Origin: Nitrobium sp046350935 | GTDB taxonomy: Bacteria > Nitrospirota > Thermodesulfovibrionia > Thermodesulfovibrionales > Dissulfurispiraceae | Direction: 5' to 3' | Length of the DNA: 64,000 nucleotides | Assembly: GCA_046350935.1 (NCBI GenBank) | Contig: JAXLZK010000019.1 | Location: 10,142-74,141 of the forward strand | Shown here: piece by piece, positions 7,831 to 16,211 of the stretch | Position numbering within the stretch: position 1 is the first letter of the stretch | How the letters are laid out: every line of letters begins with the position of its first letter | The notes under the pieces: model-generated | Seen by the model: only the letters and a program-made list of their open reading frames with translations | What the model was told of the DNA's origin: nothing | Databases searched by the model: none | Made by a program: the position numbers and the translations under genes

Positions 7831-8442
7831 ATGAAGTTGGCGCAGATAGCGGGATACCTCGGATCGGGGAAGACGACCCTGATCGTGACAATGGGGAGGA
7901 CCCTGTCGCAGACCGGCAGCAAGGTCGCCATTCTGGTCAACGAGGTAGGGGCCGTTCCGGTGGACGGCAAAGTGATCCAGGAGTTCGGCCTGACGGTGAA
8001 GGACATCGGGGAGGGTGCATCTGCTGTCAGGTGGCGGGCAATCTACTATTGACGCTGAAGGCGCTTGCGGAGGGGCCGCACCCCGACTACTGCATCATCG
8101 AGCCCACGGGCATGGCGGTGCCCAATTCGGTGCGGGATGTGGTGAAGCCTGCCGCCGGCAAGCTGCATGTGACGATAGGGCCGACCATTGTGCTTCTGGA
8201 CACGTCGCGTTTTGACAAGCTTTTGGGGTATGAGTCCCTGAAGAGACTGATCTCGACCCAGCTGAAGGATGCGGACATCATCGCCTTAAGCAAGGTGGAT
8301 GCGATCACGGAGGAGAAGCGGAAGGTAGCCGAGGCAGCGGCGCGGGAGATCAACCCTGCGGCGCGGGTGATCGGGCTTTCCACCTTGAGGGGTGGGCATA
8401 GAGGACGTGGCTTCAGCTATCAGGGAGGTGACTATCCCATGA
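7831..8442 (+). pseudogene. CobW/HypB/UreG-type P-loop GTPase with two compensating frameshifts
   Basis: ATG 7831 follows the strong Shine-Dalgarno AAAGGAGGGG. The first 62 codons give a P-loop GYLGSGKTT and VNEVGAVPVDG. Near 8013-8015 one G appears missing from a G run. Restoring it yields IGEGCICCQVAGNLLLTLK, the CxCC metal-binding motif of the family. The frame then continues through EPTGMAVPNSVRDVV and ALSKVDAITEEKRK. At about 8390-8397 the frame returns, giving GIEDVASAIREVTIP and TGA at 8440-8442. An intact product would have about 203 residues. Both shifts fall in G-rich runs, so sequencing error is as likely as real inactivation. It probably supplies metal or corrinoid activation for the adjacent methyltransferase. 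Confidence 0.75.
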
Positions 8443-8464
8443 CAGACCCGAACAGCACTACCCG

Positions 8465-9895
8465 CTACACTCCTCCCCCGCCGAGGACCTTGTAGAGTGT
8501 CACCCTATTGATCAGCCGCGAGAGGCGAATGCTCACCAGCCCCTGCTGCGCACTGTAAAGGGAGCGCTGCGCGTCGAGGACGTTCAGGTAGCTCGCTACG
8601 CCGTTGCGGTAGCGCGCCTGCGACAGGCGGTAGCTTTCGGCAGTGGCGTCCACCAGGGACTGCTGCGCCTCCATCTGCTCTCCGAGGGTCCCTTTCTGCG
8701 CGAGGGCATCCGCCACCTCCCTGAAAGCGTCCTGAACGGCTTTCTCGTACCGGGCCAGGAAGATTTCCCGGTCGACCTCCGCGACGTTCAGCGCGGCCCG
8801 GTTTCGCCCTGCGTTGAAGATCGGGAGGGTGATCTGGGGTGCGAAGCTCCAGGCTGCGGAGCCGGACCCGAAAAGTCCGGACAACTGGTCGCTCGCGGTG
8901 CCGATGGCCGACGTGAGGGTGATGCGCGGGAAGAAGGCCGCGCGCGCCGCGCCGATATCCGCATAGGCGGCCTTGAGAAGGTGCTCCGCCTGCATGATGT
9001 CGGGGCGGTGCTGCAGCACGTCGGACGGGAGCCCCGCGCTGAGCTCCTTGAGTGCGGAGAATGCACCGAGCCCTGACGGCAGGAGGTCCGCCGGTACGGG
9101 CGAACCGATCAGGAGCGCCAGCGCGTTTTCATCCTGGGCCACCAGGCTGGTGAAGCGCGCGCTCTCGACCCGGGCCGCCTCGACGCTGGACTGGGCCTGG
9201 CGAAGGTCCAGCCCTGAGGAGGCTCCTGCTTCGAAGCGGCGCTTGATAAGAGCATAGGAAGCCTGCTGGCTCTCGAATGTGTCCCGGGCGATCTTCAGGC
9301 GCTCCCTGTCGGCGGCAAGGGCGAGGTAGGCGCCCGCCACTTCCGCCACGAGGCTGATCTGCGCGCTGCGGCGCGCCTCCTCCGTGGCGAAGAATTGTTC
9401 GAGCGCCTGGTCCTTGAGGCTCCGCAGACGGCCGAAGAAGTCGAGCTCGTAGGCGCTGAAGCCGAGCTCGACGCTGTATTGATGAGACGTAACCGCCTCT
9501 CCGGTGCGCGAGGTGCCTGCGGGCAGCCGCTGTGCGCTCCCGCTGCCGGTCGCCTCCACCGTGGGAAAGAGGTCGGCGCGCTGGATGCGGTACAACGCCC
9601 GCGACCTTTCGATGGAGAGCGCCGCCACGCGCAGGTCGCGGTTCTTGTCGAGCGCGAGCGCGATCAGCTTCCGGAGCTGTTCGTCGAGAAAGAACTCCCG
9701 CCAGGCGACCGTGGCAGCGGCCCGTCCGTCCGGCGCGGCCGCGCCGCCGCCCCCGTATGCCGGACCGTCCGGCCAGGCGGCCGGGACAGGCGCTTCAGGC
9801 CGTGTGTATTGCGGGGCCATGGTACAGCCGGTCATGACCAGAATCAGGAGTGAGACGCAGAGATGCAGGGATACCGAAGTTTTTTTCAGCCTCAT
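8465..9895 (-). CDS. RND efflux outer-membrane lipoprotein (NodT/OprM/TolC-like)
   Basis: The protein has 476 residues. The start at ATG 9895 gives MRLKKTSVS..LLILVMTGC with a lipobox (VMTGC), so it is an acylated outer-membrane channel. Two OEP repeats are visible, with ITLTSAIGTASDQLSGLFG and the coiled-coil segments ALDKNRDLRVAALSIERSRALYRI and YRNGVASYLNVLDAQRSLYSAQQ. It forms the exit duct for the RND pump encoded just upstream; the pump's stop (9897) is separated by one base from this ATG, implying coupled translation. It is the last gene of the four-gene operon and converges with the CobW gene. Confidence 0.92.
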   Translation of the reverse strand: MRLKKTSVSLHLCVSLLILVMTGCTMAPQYTRPEAPVPAAWPDGPAYGGGGAAAPDGRAAATVAWREFFLDEQLRKLIALALDKNRDLRVAALSIERSRALYRIQRADLFPTVEATGSGSAQRLPAGTSRTGEAVTSHQYSVELGFSAYELDFFGRLRSLKDQALEQFFATEEARRSAQISLVAEVAGAYLALAADRERLKIARDTFESQQASYALIKRRFEAGASSGLDLRQAQSSVEAARVESARFTSLVAQDENALALLIGSPVPADLLPSGLGAFSALKELSAGLPSDVLQHRPDIMQAEHLLKAAYADIGAARAAFFPRITLTSAIGTASDQLSGLFGSGSAAWSFAPQITLPIFNAGRNRAALNVAEVDREIFLARYEKAVQDAFREVADALAQKGTLGEQMEAQQSLVDATAESYRLSQARYRNGVASYLNVLDAQRSLYSAQQGLVSIRLSRLINRVTLYKVLGGGGV

Positions 9896-9896
9896 G

Positions 9897-12800
9897 TCAC
9901 TGTTCCTCCGCAGCAGGAGCAGCAGGCGCTGCCGCACGCACTCTGTATTTCCCCCGGCCGAACAGCCGCGACACCATCACGAAGAAAAAGGGGATAAAGA
10001 ATAGGTCGATGAAGGTAGCCGAGAGCAGTCCTCCGGTGACGGCGGTGCCGATGGCGTTCTGGGCTGAAGCCCCGGCCCCGCGGGTCAGGGCGAGCGGCAA
10101 GGTGCCGAAGAAGAAGGCCAGCGAGGTCATGATGACGGGGCGCAGCCGGATCCGCACCGCCGACAGGGTGGCCTCGACCAGCTCGTGGCCCTCGTGCAGC
10201 TGCGCCTTGATGAACTGGATAATCAGGATGGCGTTTTTGGTCGAAAGCCCCACGGTGGTGAGCAGGCCGATCTGGAGATAGACATCGTTGGGCAATACCC
10301 GCAGCGTAACCGCCGCGACCGCTCCCACCAGGCCCAGCGGCAGCATCAGCAGGTTGACGAAGGGGATGGTCCAGCTCTCGTACAGCGCCGCTACCGAGAG
10401 AAACACCACCAGGAGCGAGATGGCATACAGGGCCGGGGCCTGTTTCCCCGCCTGCTTCTCCTCGTAGGAGAGGCCGGTCCATTCGTACCCGATCCCGGGC
10501 GGCAGCTGGCCCGCCATCTTTTCCATTTCGGCCATGGCCTCTCCGGTGCTCACGCCGGGGGCCGCCTGCCCCATGATCTCGACGGAGGGGATCCCGTTGT
10601 ACCGCTCCAGGCGGGGCGAACCGTATTCCCAGCGCGCCGTGGAAAAGGCCGAAAACGGCACCATCTCGCCCTTTACGTTCCGGACATACCATCTGTTGAT
10701 GTCCTCAGGCAGCATCCGGTACCGGGCGTCGGCCTGGAGGTAGACCTTCTTCACCCGGCCGTTCTGGATGAAGTCGCTGACGTAGGACCCTCCCCAGGCG
10801 GTGGCCAGCACGTTGTTGACCTCGGCCAGCGAGATCCCGAGGGAGCCGGCCCGTACGTCGTCGATGTCGAGCTTGAACTGCGGGGCGTCGTCCTGTCCGT
10901 TGGGGCGGACCGCGACGAGCTTCCTGTTCTGCATCGCCATCCCCAGGAGCTGGTTGCGCGCCTCCATGAGCTTCTCATGCCCCAGGCCGCCGCGGTCCTG
11001 CAGCTGGAAGTCGAAGCCGTTCGCCACCCCCATTTCGAGCACCGCAGGAGGTGAGAAAGCGAAGGCGAGGCCGTCGCGGATCCGGGAGAAGGCCTTCATT
11101 GCCCGGCCGGCAACGGCAGCAGCCTTCAGGTCAGGAGCAGCGCGCAGCTTCCAGTCCTTCAGTTTTACCCACGCGAGCCCCATGTTCTGGCCGCGGCCTG
11201 CAAAACTGAACCCGGCCACGGTAATGATACCCTCCACCGTTTTGGCCTCCTTTTCGAGGAAGTGCTTCTCCACCTCGCGCGCCACCTGGATGGTCCGCTC
11301 CTGGGTGGAGCCTGCGGGGAGCTGAATCTGGCAGATGAGGAAGCCCTGGTCCTCGTCCGGCAGGAACGAGGTCGGGAGGTGGAGGAAGAACCAGACCATC
11401 GCGGCGACGATGACGCCGTACACCGCGAGGTAGCGGACCGGCTTTCTGAAGGAGCGGCTGACGATCCTCTCGTATTTTCCCCGGAAGAACTCGAACGCCC
11501 GGTTGAAGGAGCGGAAGAACCAGGAGAGCCGTCCGCTCCCCTCCGCCGCATGTCCTTTCGCCACCGGCTTCAGGATCGTGGAGCAGAGCGCCGGGGTCAG
11601 GATCATCGCCACCAGCACCGAGAGGATCATGGCGGAGATGATGGCGATCGAGAACTGACGGTAGATGACGCCGGTCGAGCCGCTGAAAAACGCCATGGGG
11701 AGAAAGACCGCGGTCAGCACCGTGGCAATGCCCCAGAGCGCGCTGGTGATCTGCCCCATCGATTTGATGGTGGCATCGTGCGGCGACAGCCCCTCCTCGG
11801 ACATGATCCGCTCCACGTTCTCGACCACGACGATGGCATCGGCCACCAGGAGGCCGATGACGATGACCAGGGCGAACATGGTCAGGGTGTTGATCGAAAA
11901 ACCGGCGGCCGCCAGCACGCCCATTGTGCCCAAAAGCACTACCGGCACCGCGATGGTCGGAATCAGGGTGGCCCGGATGTTCTGCAGGAAGAGGAACATC
12001 ACGATGAAGACCAGGAAGACCGCCTCGATCAGGGTCTCGACCACGTCCATGATCGAGATCTTGACGAACGGGGTGGTGTCGTAGGGGTAGACGACTTTCA
12101 TGCCGGGCGGGAAGTATTTCGACAGCTCCGCCATCTTCGCCTTGATCCGTTCGCCGGTCTCGAGCGCGTTGGCGCCGGTGGCGAGGCGGACCGCCATTCC
12201 CCCCAGGGGCTTTCCGTTGTAGTACGACTGGATCTCGTAGCTCTCGGTGCCGATCCTGCTCTCGGCCACGTCCTTTAGCCGGACCGTTGACCCGTCAGGA
12301 TTGGTGCGCAGGATGATGGCGTCGAACTGTTCTGGTGTCTGGAGGAGGGAGCGGGCGTTGATGGTGGCGTTCAGCTGCTGCCCCTTGTTGGCGGGGACGC
12401 CGCCGAACTGGCCGGCCGACACCTGGACGTTCTGGGCCTGCAGCGCCGCAGCGACGTCGCTGGTGGTGAGGTGGAAGTTGTTCAGTTTGGCCGGGTCCAG
12501 CCAGATCCGCATGGCGTTCTGGGTGCCGAAGAGGAGCAGCTCCCCGACCCCGTCCAACCGGCTGATGATGTCCTGGAGGTTGGAGATCATGTAGTCGGTC
12601 AGGGCGTTCCGGTCCATGGAGCCGTCCTCCGACACGAGGCCGATGATCAGCAGGAAGTTCCGGGTCGATTTGACCACCTGGATCCCCTGCCGCTGCACGA
12701 TCTGCGGGAGGAGCGGCACCGCGAGCTGCAGCTTGTTCTGCACCTGCACCTGGGCGATGTTCGGGTCGGTGCCGGCCTTGAAGGTCAGGGTGATGCTCAC

Positions 12801-13061
12801 GGCCCCTGTCGAATCGCTGGTGGAGGACATATAGATCAGGTTGTCGATCCCGTTCAGCTTCTGCTCGATCACCTGGGTGACCGTATCCTGCACAGTCCGG
12901 GCCGAGGCCCCCGGGTAGACGGCGTTGATGGCGATCTGCGGAGGAGCGATCGCCGGGTATTGGGAAACCGGGAGCGTCTTGATCGCGAGCAGGCCGGCCA
13001 GCATGATCATGAGGGCGATCACCACCGCGAAGATGGGGCGGTTTATGAAGAATTTCGACAT
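9897..13061 (-). CDS. HAE1-family RND multidrug efflux transporter (AcrB-like)
   Basis: The protein has 1054 residues, the usual length, with the N-terminus MSKFFINRPIFAVVIALMIM, 12 predicted membrane helices and two large periplasmic loops. The TM4 proton-relay motif reads LLVADAIVVVENVER, where AcrB has LLVDDAIVVVENVER. The first Asp (AcrB D407) is therefore Ala here and the second Asp is kept. The TM10 Lys is present (GLSTKNAILIIQF). It is a proton-driven inner-membrane pump for lipophilic compounds. Its start lies 12 nt after the stop of the membrane-fusion protein gene, with AAGGAGA before the ATG. Confidence 0.95.
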   Translation of the reverse strand: MSKFFINRPIFAVVIALMIMLAGLLAIKTLPVSQYPAIAPPQIAINAVYPGASARTVQDTVTQVIEQKLNGIDNLIYMSSTSDSTGAVSITLTFKAGTDPNIAQVQVQNKLQLAVPLLPQIVQRQGIQVVKSTRNFLLIIGLVSEDGSMDRNALTDYMISNLQDIISRLDGVGELLLFGTQNAMRIWLDPAKLNNFHLTTSDVAAALQAQNVQVSAGQFGGVPANKGQQLNATINARSLLQTPEQFDAIILRTNPDGSTVRLKDVAESRIGTESYEIQSYYNGKPLGGMAVRLATGANALETGERIKAKMAELSKYFPPGMKVVYPYDTTPFVKISIMDVVETLIEAVFLVFIVMFLFLQNIRATLIPTIAVPVVLLGTMGVLAAAGFSINTLTMFALVIVIGLLVADAIVVVENVERIMSEEGLSPHDATIKSMGQITSALWGIATVLTAVFLPMAFFSGSTGVIYRQFSIAIISAMILSVLVAMILTPALCSTILKPVAKGHAAEGSGRLSWFFRSFNRAFEFFRGKYERIVSRSFRKPVRYLAVYGVIVAAMVWFFLHLPTSFLPDEDQGFLICQIQLPAGSTQERTIQVAREVEKHFLEKEAKTVEGIITVAGFSFAGRGQNMGLAWVKLKDWKLRAAPDLKAAAVAGRAMKAFSRIRDGLAFAFSPPAVLEMGVANGFDFQLQDRGGLGHEKLMEARNQLLGMAMQNRKLVAVRPNGQDDAPQFKLDIDDVRAGSLGISLAEVNNVLATAWGGSYVSDFIQNGRVKKVYLQADARYRMLPEDINRWYVRNVKGEMVPFSAFSTARWEYGSPRLERYNGIPSVEIMGQAAPGVSTGEAMAEMEKMAGQLPPGIGYEWTGLSYEEKQAGKQAPALYAISLLVVFLSVAALYESWTIPFVNLLMLPLGLVGAVAAVTLRVLPNDVYLQIGLLTTVGLSTKNAILIIQFIKAQLHEGHELVEATLSAVRIRLRPVIMTSLAFFFGTLPLALTRGAGASAQNAIGTAVTGGLLSATFIDLFFIPFFFVMVSRLFGRGKYRVRAAAPAAPAAEEQ

Positions 13062-13073
13062 GCGTCGTCTCCT

Positions 13074-14276
13074 TTATCTCTTCGGCGCTGCCGCGGGCTG
13101 AGCACTGGCGGAGGTCCCGCCGGGAGCGGCGGCGAACGGCACCGCCTTCACGGGCGTCCCCGGCCGCGCCTTCTGCAGCCCTTCCAGGATGACGCGGTCG
13201 CCCGCTTTGAGCCCCTCGCTGACCAGCCAGGCGTCGCCGACGGTCCGGCTGACCTTGACGACCCGCGGCTCCGCCTTCTCGCCGCTCCCTACCAGCATGA
13301 CCATCGCGTCGCCGGCCGGGGTCCGGGTGACCCCGCGCTGCGGGACAAGAATCGCCCTCTCGTTGATCCCTTCCTCAAGGAGCGCGCGGACAAACATTCC
13401 CGGCAGCAACGTATGCTTCGGGTTGGGGAACACCGTCCGCAGGGTGAGAGAGCCGGTGCTCTGGTCCACCGTGGCTTCGGAGAACTTAAGGGTGCCGGCC
13501 AGGGGGTACGGGGTGCCGTCTTCGAGGAGCAGCCTGACCTTCGCGTCGCGGACGCCCGCCTTTTTGAGGCGGCCTTCTGCCAGGGCCTGCTGCAGGCGCA
13601 GCATCTCGGCGCTCGACCGGGTGACATCGACGTAGACCGGATCGAGCTGCTGGATCGTTGCGAGGGCGCTCCCCTGGTTCGCCGCAACCAGGGCTCCCAC
13701 CGTCACCGCGGACCTGCTGATCCGCCCGGAAATGGGAGCGGTGATGCGGGTGTACGCCAGATTGATGCGGGCGGTCTCGAGCACGGCAGTACCTGCCTCG
13801 ACGTCCGCTTCAGCTTGCTTCAGCGCGGCGCTCGCATCGTCATAGTCCTGCTGGCTGACCGCATTGATGGCGACAAGCTCCTTATACCGCGCGGCCTTCA
13901 GGCGGGCGGGAAAGAGATTGGCTTCCGCCTTGGCAAGGGCGGCCTTGGCACTGTTGTAGGCTGCCTGGTAGGCGGCGGGGTCGATCTGGTAGAGCACTTC
14001 ACCCGCTTTGACGTCCGAACCTTCGGTGAACAGGCGCTTCTGGATGATGCCGCCCACCTGCGGCCGCACTTCGGCAATGAGATAGGCCGAGGTACGGCCG
14101 GCAAGCTCCGTGGTGAGCGCCGCGCGCTGCGGCTGCACCGCCATGACCCCCACTTCGGGGGGAGGGGGCGGAGCCCCTCCGACCGGACTGCTCTTCTTTC
14201 CGCACCCGGCCATCAAAAGGCATCCGGCGAGAATGCCCGTGAGGAGAATCTTTTTCGTTCCGCTTTTGCTCTGCAT
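13074..14276 (-). CDS. RND periplasmic adaptor (membrane fusion protein, AcrA/MexA-like)
   Basis: The protein has 400 residues if it starts at ATG 14276. It has a lipoprotein signal ending LLMAGC, a Pro-rich linker, and the biotinyl-lipoyl halves (RPQVGGIIQKRLFTEGSDVKAGEVLYQIDP and TAPISGRISRSAVTVGALV) flanking an alpha-hairpin. These are followed by beta-barrel and membrane-proximal domains (QRGVTRTPAGDAMVMLV). It bridges the RND pump and the outer-membrane channel. A GTG at 14297 has the stronger Shine-Dalgarno GGAGGAA and would add seven residues; both starts give a workable signal peptide. It lies between the tetR gene and the pump. Confidence 0.92.
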   Translation of the reverse strand: MQSKSGTKKILLTGILAGCLLMAGCGKKSSPVGGAPPPPPEVGVMAVQPQRAALTTELAGRTSAYLIAEVRPQVGGIIQKRLFTEGSDVKAGEVLYQIDPAAYQAAYNSAKAALAKAEANLFPARLKAARYKELVAINAVSQQDYDDASAALKQAEADVEAGTAVLETARINLAYTRITAPISGRISRSAVTVGALVAANQGSALATIQQLDPVYVDVTRSSAEMLRLQQALAEGRLKKAGVRDAKVRLLLEDGTPYPLAGTLKFSEATVDQSTGSLTLRTVFPNPKHTLLPGMFVRALLEEGINERAILVPQRGVTRTPAGDAMVMLVGSGEKAEPRVVKVSRTVGDAWLVSEGLKAGDRVILEGLQKARPGTPVKAVPFAAAPGGTSASAQPAAAPKR

Positions 14277-14404
14277 GGATTTTCCTGCGACTATCACGTT
14301 CGCTTCCTCCGCATGTTCGCTCTTTCCGAGCGTTCCGTATCCCGTTGTTCCGGACATGATCCTGAAAGCACGGGGGGATGACGGCGCCGCCCCGTGCGCG
14401 AGAG

Positions 14405-15016
14405 CTACTGCCGGTACCCCCGCAGCAAGCCGTCGACCAGCGTGTGGGCGAGCGCCTGCCGGTCCGCCCAGGGGAAACTCTTGTTGAAAAGGGTCATCAC
14501 GATCAGGCCGTGAGCCGCCACGGCAAGGACCTGTGTCAGCACCTCCGTGTCCATCTCGCGAAGCCTCCCTGTTTCGATACAATCCTGCACGATCTTCCTG
14601 AATGCGAAGTAGGAGCTCCGCGCCATGGACTCTTTCTCCATGAATTCTTCCCGCGTTCCGTACACGGTGGGGTTCGTGAAAAAGAACACCTTGTACTGGT
14701 TGGGGTTCCCGAACCCGAACTCTATGAGATAGAGCAGGGCCTGACGGAGCGCTTCGAGAGGGTCGGTCTGGAGCGCGCCGATACGGCTCAGATCGGCGAG
14801 AAACTGCTCGGCAACCTCTTCGCAGATCGCAAAAAGCAGATCGTCCTTGTCCTTGAAATAGAGATAAATAGTGGTCGGAGAGTACTCTATTCTTTCGGCA
14901 AGCCTGCGCAGGGAGAACTTCTCGTACCCCTCCTTACTAAAGAGCTCCCTGGCCGCATCGAGAATCTCGCGGCGGAACTCCTCTTTGTATCTCGCCCTCT
15001 TTTGCTTAACGCCCAT
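14405..15016 (-). CDS. TetR-family transcriptional regulator of the efflux operon
   Basis: The product has 203 residues. Its N-terminal helix-turn-helix (about residues 14-60) shows REILDAARELFSKEGYEKFSLRRLAERIEYSPTTIYLYFKDKDDLL, typical TetR. The C-terminal ligand-binding domain begins around residue 75. It is the first gene of the tetR-MFP-RND-OMF operon and most likely represses it. Two palindromes sit directly upstream (15017-15057). The inducer cannot be told from the sequence. Confidence 0.92.
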   Translation of the reverse strand: MGVKQKRARYKEEFRREILDAARELFSKEGYEKFSLRRLAERIEYSPTTIYLYFKDKDDLLFAICEEVAEQFLADLSRIGALQTDPLEALRQALLYLIEFGFGNPNQYKVFFFTNPTVYGTREEFMEKESMARSSYFAFRKIVQDCIETGRLREMDTEVLTQVLAVAAHGLIVMTLFNKSFPWADRQALAHTLVDGLLRGYRQ

Positions 15017-15057
15017 CAGTTATTCTTAACTGCGATTTTTTTTATTAACACTGTTAA
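15017..15057 (-). promoter_or_regulatory. Two palindromic operator candidates upstream of tetR
   Basis: CAGTTA-TTCT-TAACTG (15017-15032) touches the start codon, and TTAACA-C-TGTTAA (15045-15057) lies 12 nt further upstream. Both contain GTTAA half-sites and lie in an AT-rich segment. Their placement fits autoregulation by the TetR protein. Confidence 0.6.
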
Positions 15058-15226
15058 TTTAAATGTTTCACGCTCTTTTGTCAACGCTTCTCTGCCTGAG
15101 GCTCCCGCACCTCTCCTCCCCTGCACCGTCAACAGAGGGGGCCTCTCGAAAACCCCGCTGAATTTTTGTATGATAGAGGCATGCTCCTTGTGGTGCATTC
15201 ATGAGCAAACGAGGGGAGGCGTGTTG

Positions 15227-15526
15227 ATGAAACCAGGCGGAAGAAGTATTCTCGCGGTCCTCGCTGCATTCTTTTTCGTGCTCTCCGGGGATCCGGTTCT
15301 GGCTGTTCAGCAAAAAGCTAGGCTCAAAGTGCCGGGGATCACCTGAGCGTCGACGGGAATGGCGGCACGTTTTGCCGCCGAGTCTGTTCCGGGCGTCCTT
15401 TCTGCGGACGACGACATCATGCAGCAGTCCCTCACCGTGCTTTTCGATGACGAGAAGACCACCCTGGAAGAAATCGGGAAGGGCATGAAAAAGGAGGGGT
15501 ACCCTGTGGAGGGGCTGCTTCAATAG
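15227..15526 (+). CDS. Exported HMA-domain protein with in-frame TGA at the first metal-site Cys (candidate selenoprotein)
   Basis: Shine-Dalgarno GGGGAGG precedes ATG 15227. The signal peptide is about residues 1-26 (SILAVLAAFFFVLSGDPVLA). The frame then meets TGA at codon 40 (15344-15346) and continues open in the same frame to TAG 15524-15526, 99 codons in all. The readthrough product has a full HMA (MerP/CopZ-like) domain from residue 30: KARLKVPGIT-U-ASTGMAARF, ESVPGVLSADDD, SLTVLFDDEKTTLEEIGKGMKKEGYPVEG. The TGA falls exactly where HMA domains have the first Cys of GMTCxxC; the second Cys is Thr (UxxT). A hairpin fitting the bacterial SECIS model starts 14 nt after the TGA. The alternative is a nonsense mutation (TGC to TGA) in a decaying gene. 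A selenoprotein would be a periplasmic redox or metal-binding protein. Confidence 0.6.
15361..15379 (+). promoter_or_regulatory. SECIS-like stem-loop downstream of in-frame TGA
   Basis: GGCGGCA (15361-15367) pairs perfectly with TGCCGCC (15373-15379) around the 5-nt loop CGTTT, which has G at loop position 2. The apical loop begins 21 nt after the TGA. A lower stem is possible: GACG and GGAA (15352-15359) with TTCC and CGTC (15387-15397). These properties match the published bacterial SECIS description as I recall it (4-16 bp stem, 3-14 nt loop, G in the first two loop positions, loop 16-37 nt from UGA). Confidence 0.5.
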
Positions 15527-15790
15527 TCTGCAAACACACCTTAGGGTGTGTCTGCACACTCTCTCCTACTGCGACCGGCTGCAGAGCCCCCGGATCTTCG
15601 TTCTCCCGGGCACATCGTCCTCGACGTAGCTTCAGCTACGCCTCCGGGCGCTTTCGCTGCCCCAAAGAATCTTTGATTCTTCGGGGACCCCTGTTCTTTT
15701 TCCGGGGTCTTGGGACGCCTTGCCCCCAAGGCATCCGGAAGTCTCTTCGCCCGGTCTCGCAACGAACACAGTCTGCAAACACACCCTAGC
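15526..15790. repeat. Short element bounded by direct repeats GTCTGCAAACACACC
   Basis: GTCTGCAAACACACC occurs at about 15526-15540 and again at about 15773-15787. The left copy is part of a ~38-bp palindrome (AGTCTGCAAACACACC-TTA-GGTGTGTCTGCACACT). The interior holds the strong hairpin CCCCAAAGAATC-TTT-GATTCTTCGGGG (about 15659-15685). Related palindromes occur at 28338-28379 and 40470-40491. No gene is evident. The arrangement is MITE- or REP-like. Confidence 0.5.
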
Positions 15791-15821
15791 GTATCCGACC
15801 GGATACGGGGATTTTGTCCCC

Positions 15822-16196
15822 TCAGCACTCCAGGTAGTTGATATCGTAGCCATGCTTCTGGAAAGCGAGGCGCAGCTCCCTCCTCTGCTCAGGGGAAAGG
15901 GCGGCGTAGATCTCCCGCACCTTTTCCTTCGACCGCTCCGCTGGCTCGCAGTTATACCGGTAGAGCGCGTCTTTCGTTGCGGAGTGGAGTCCGGCGTCGT
16001 CCAGTATGGCGCGCAGGTCTCCCGAGGAGCAGAGCATCGTATAGAGGCGCGCCGCAGTGCTGCCGAAATAGTACCCTTTCCCCTCCTTGGTGATGATGAA
16101 GGTGGAGGAGCAGCCCATCGCGAGGAGAAGGAGGGAAAGGGCGGCTGTCTGGGCTCCCTTCCGCGCGCGCCCAGGGGGTGAGCTCTTCTTTTTCAT
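15822..16196 (-). CDS. Small lipoprotein of unknown function
   Basis: The product has about 124 residues: a Lys/Arg-rich N-terminus (MKKKSSPPGRARKG), a hydrophobic core LSLLLLAMGC ending in a lipobox, and a mature domain beginning CSSTFIITKEGKGYYFGS. It continues with two internal cysteines and ends ...HGYDINYLEC. I chose ATG 16196; a GTG at 16205 would add three residues. It follows the TlpA-like gene by 15 nt on the same strand, so they are probably one operon, placing it in the envelope. I do not recognise the mature domain. Confidence 0.75.
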   Translation of the reverse strand: MKKKSSPPGRARKGAQTAALSLLLLAMGCSSTFIITKEGKGYYFGSTAARLYTMLCSSGDLRAILDDAGLHSATKDALYRYNCEPAERSKEKVREIYAALSPEQRRELRLAFQKHGYDINYLEC

Positions 16197-16211
16197 TGGT
16201 TTCACTCTTTT

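Noticed and set aside
12471..14381. 636-codon open frame antisense to the RND pump and adaptor
   Set aside because: It spans two real genes on the other strand, has His/Arg/Gly-rich shadow composition and no plausible product.
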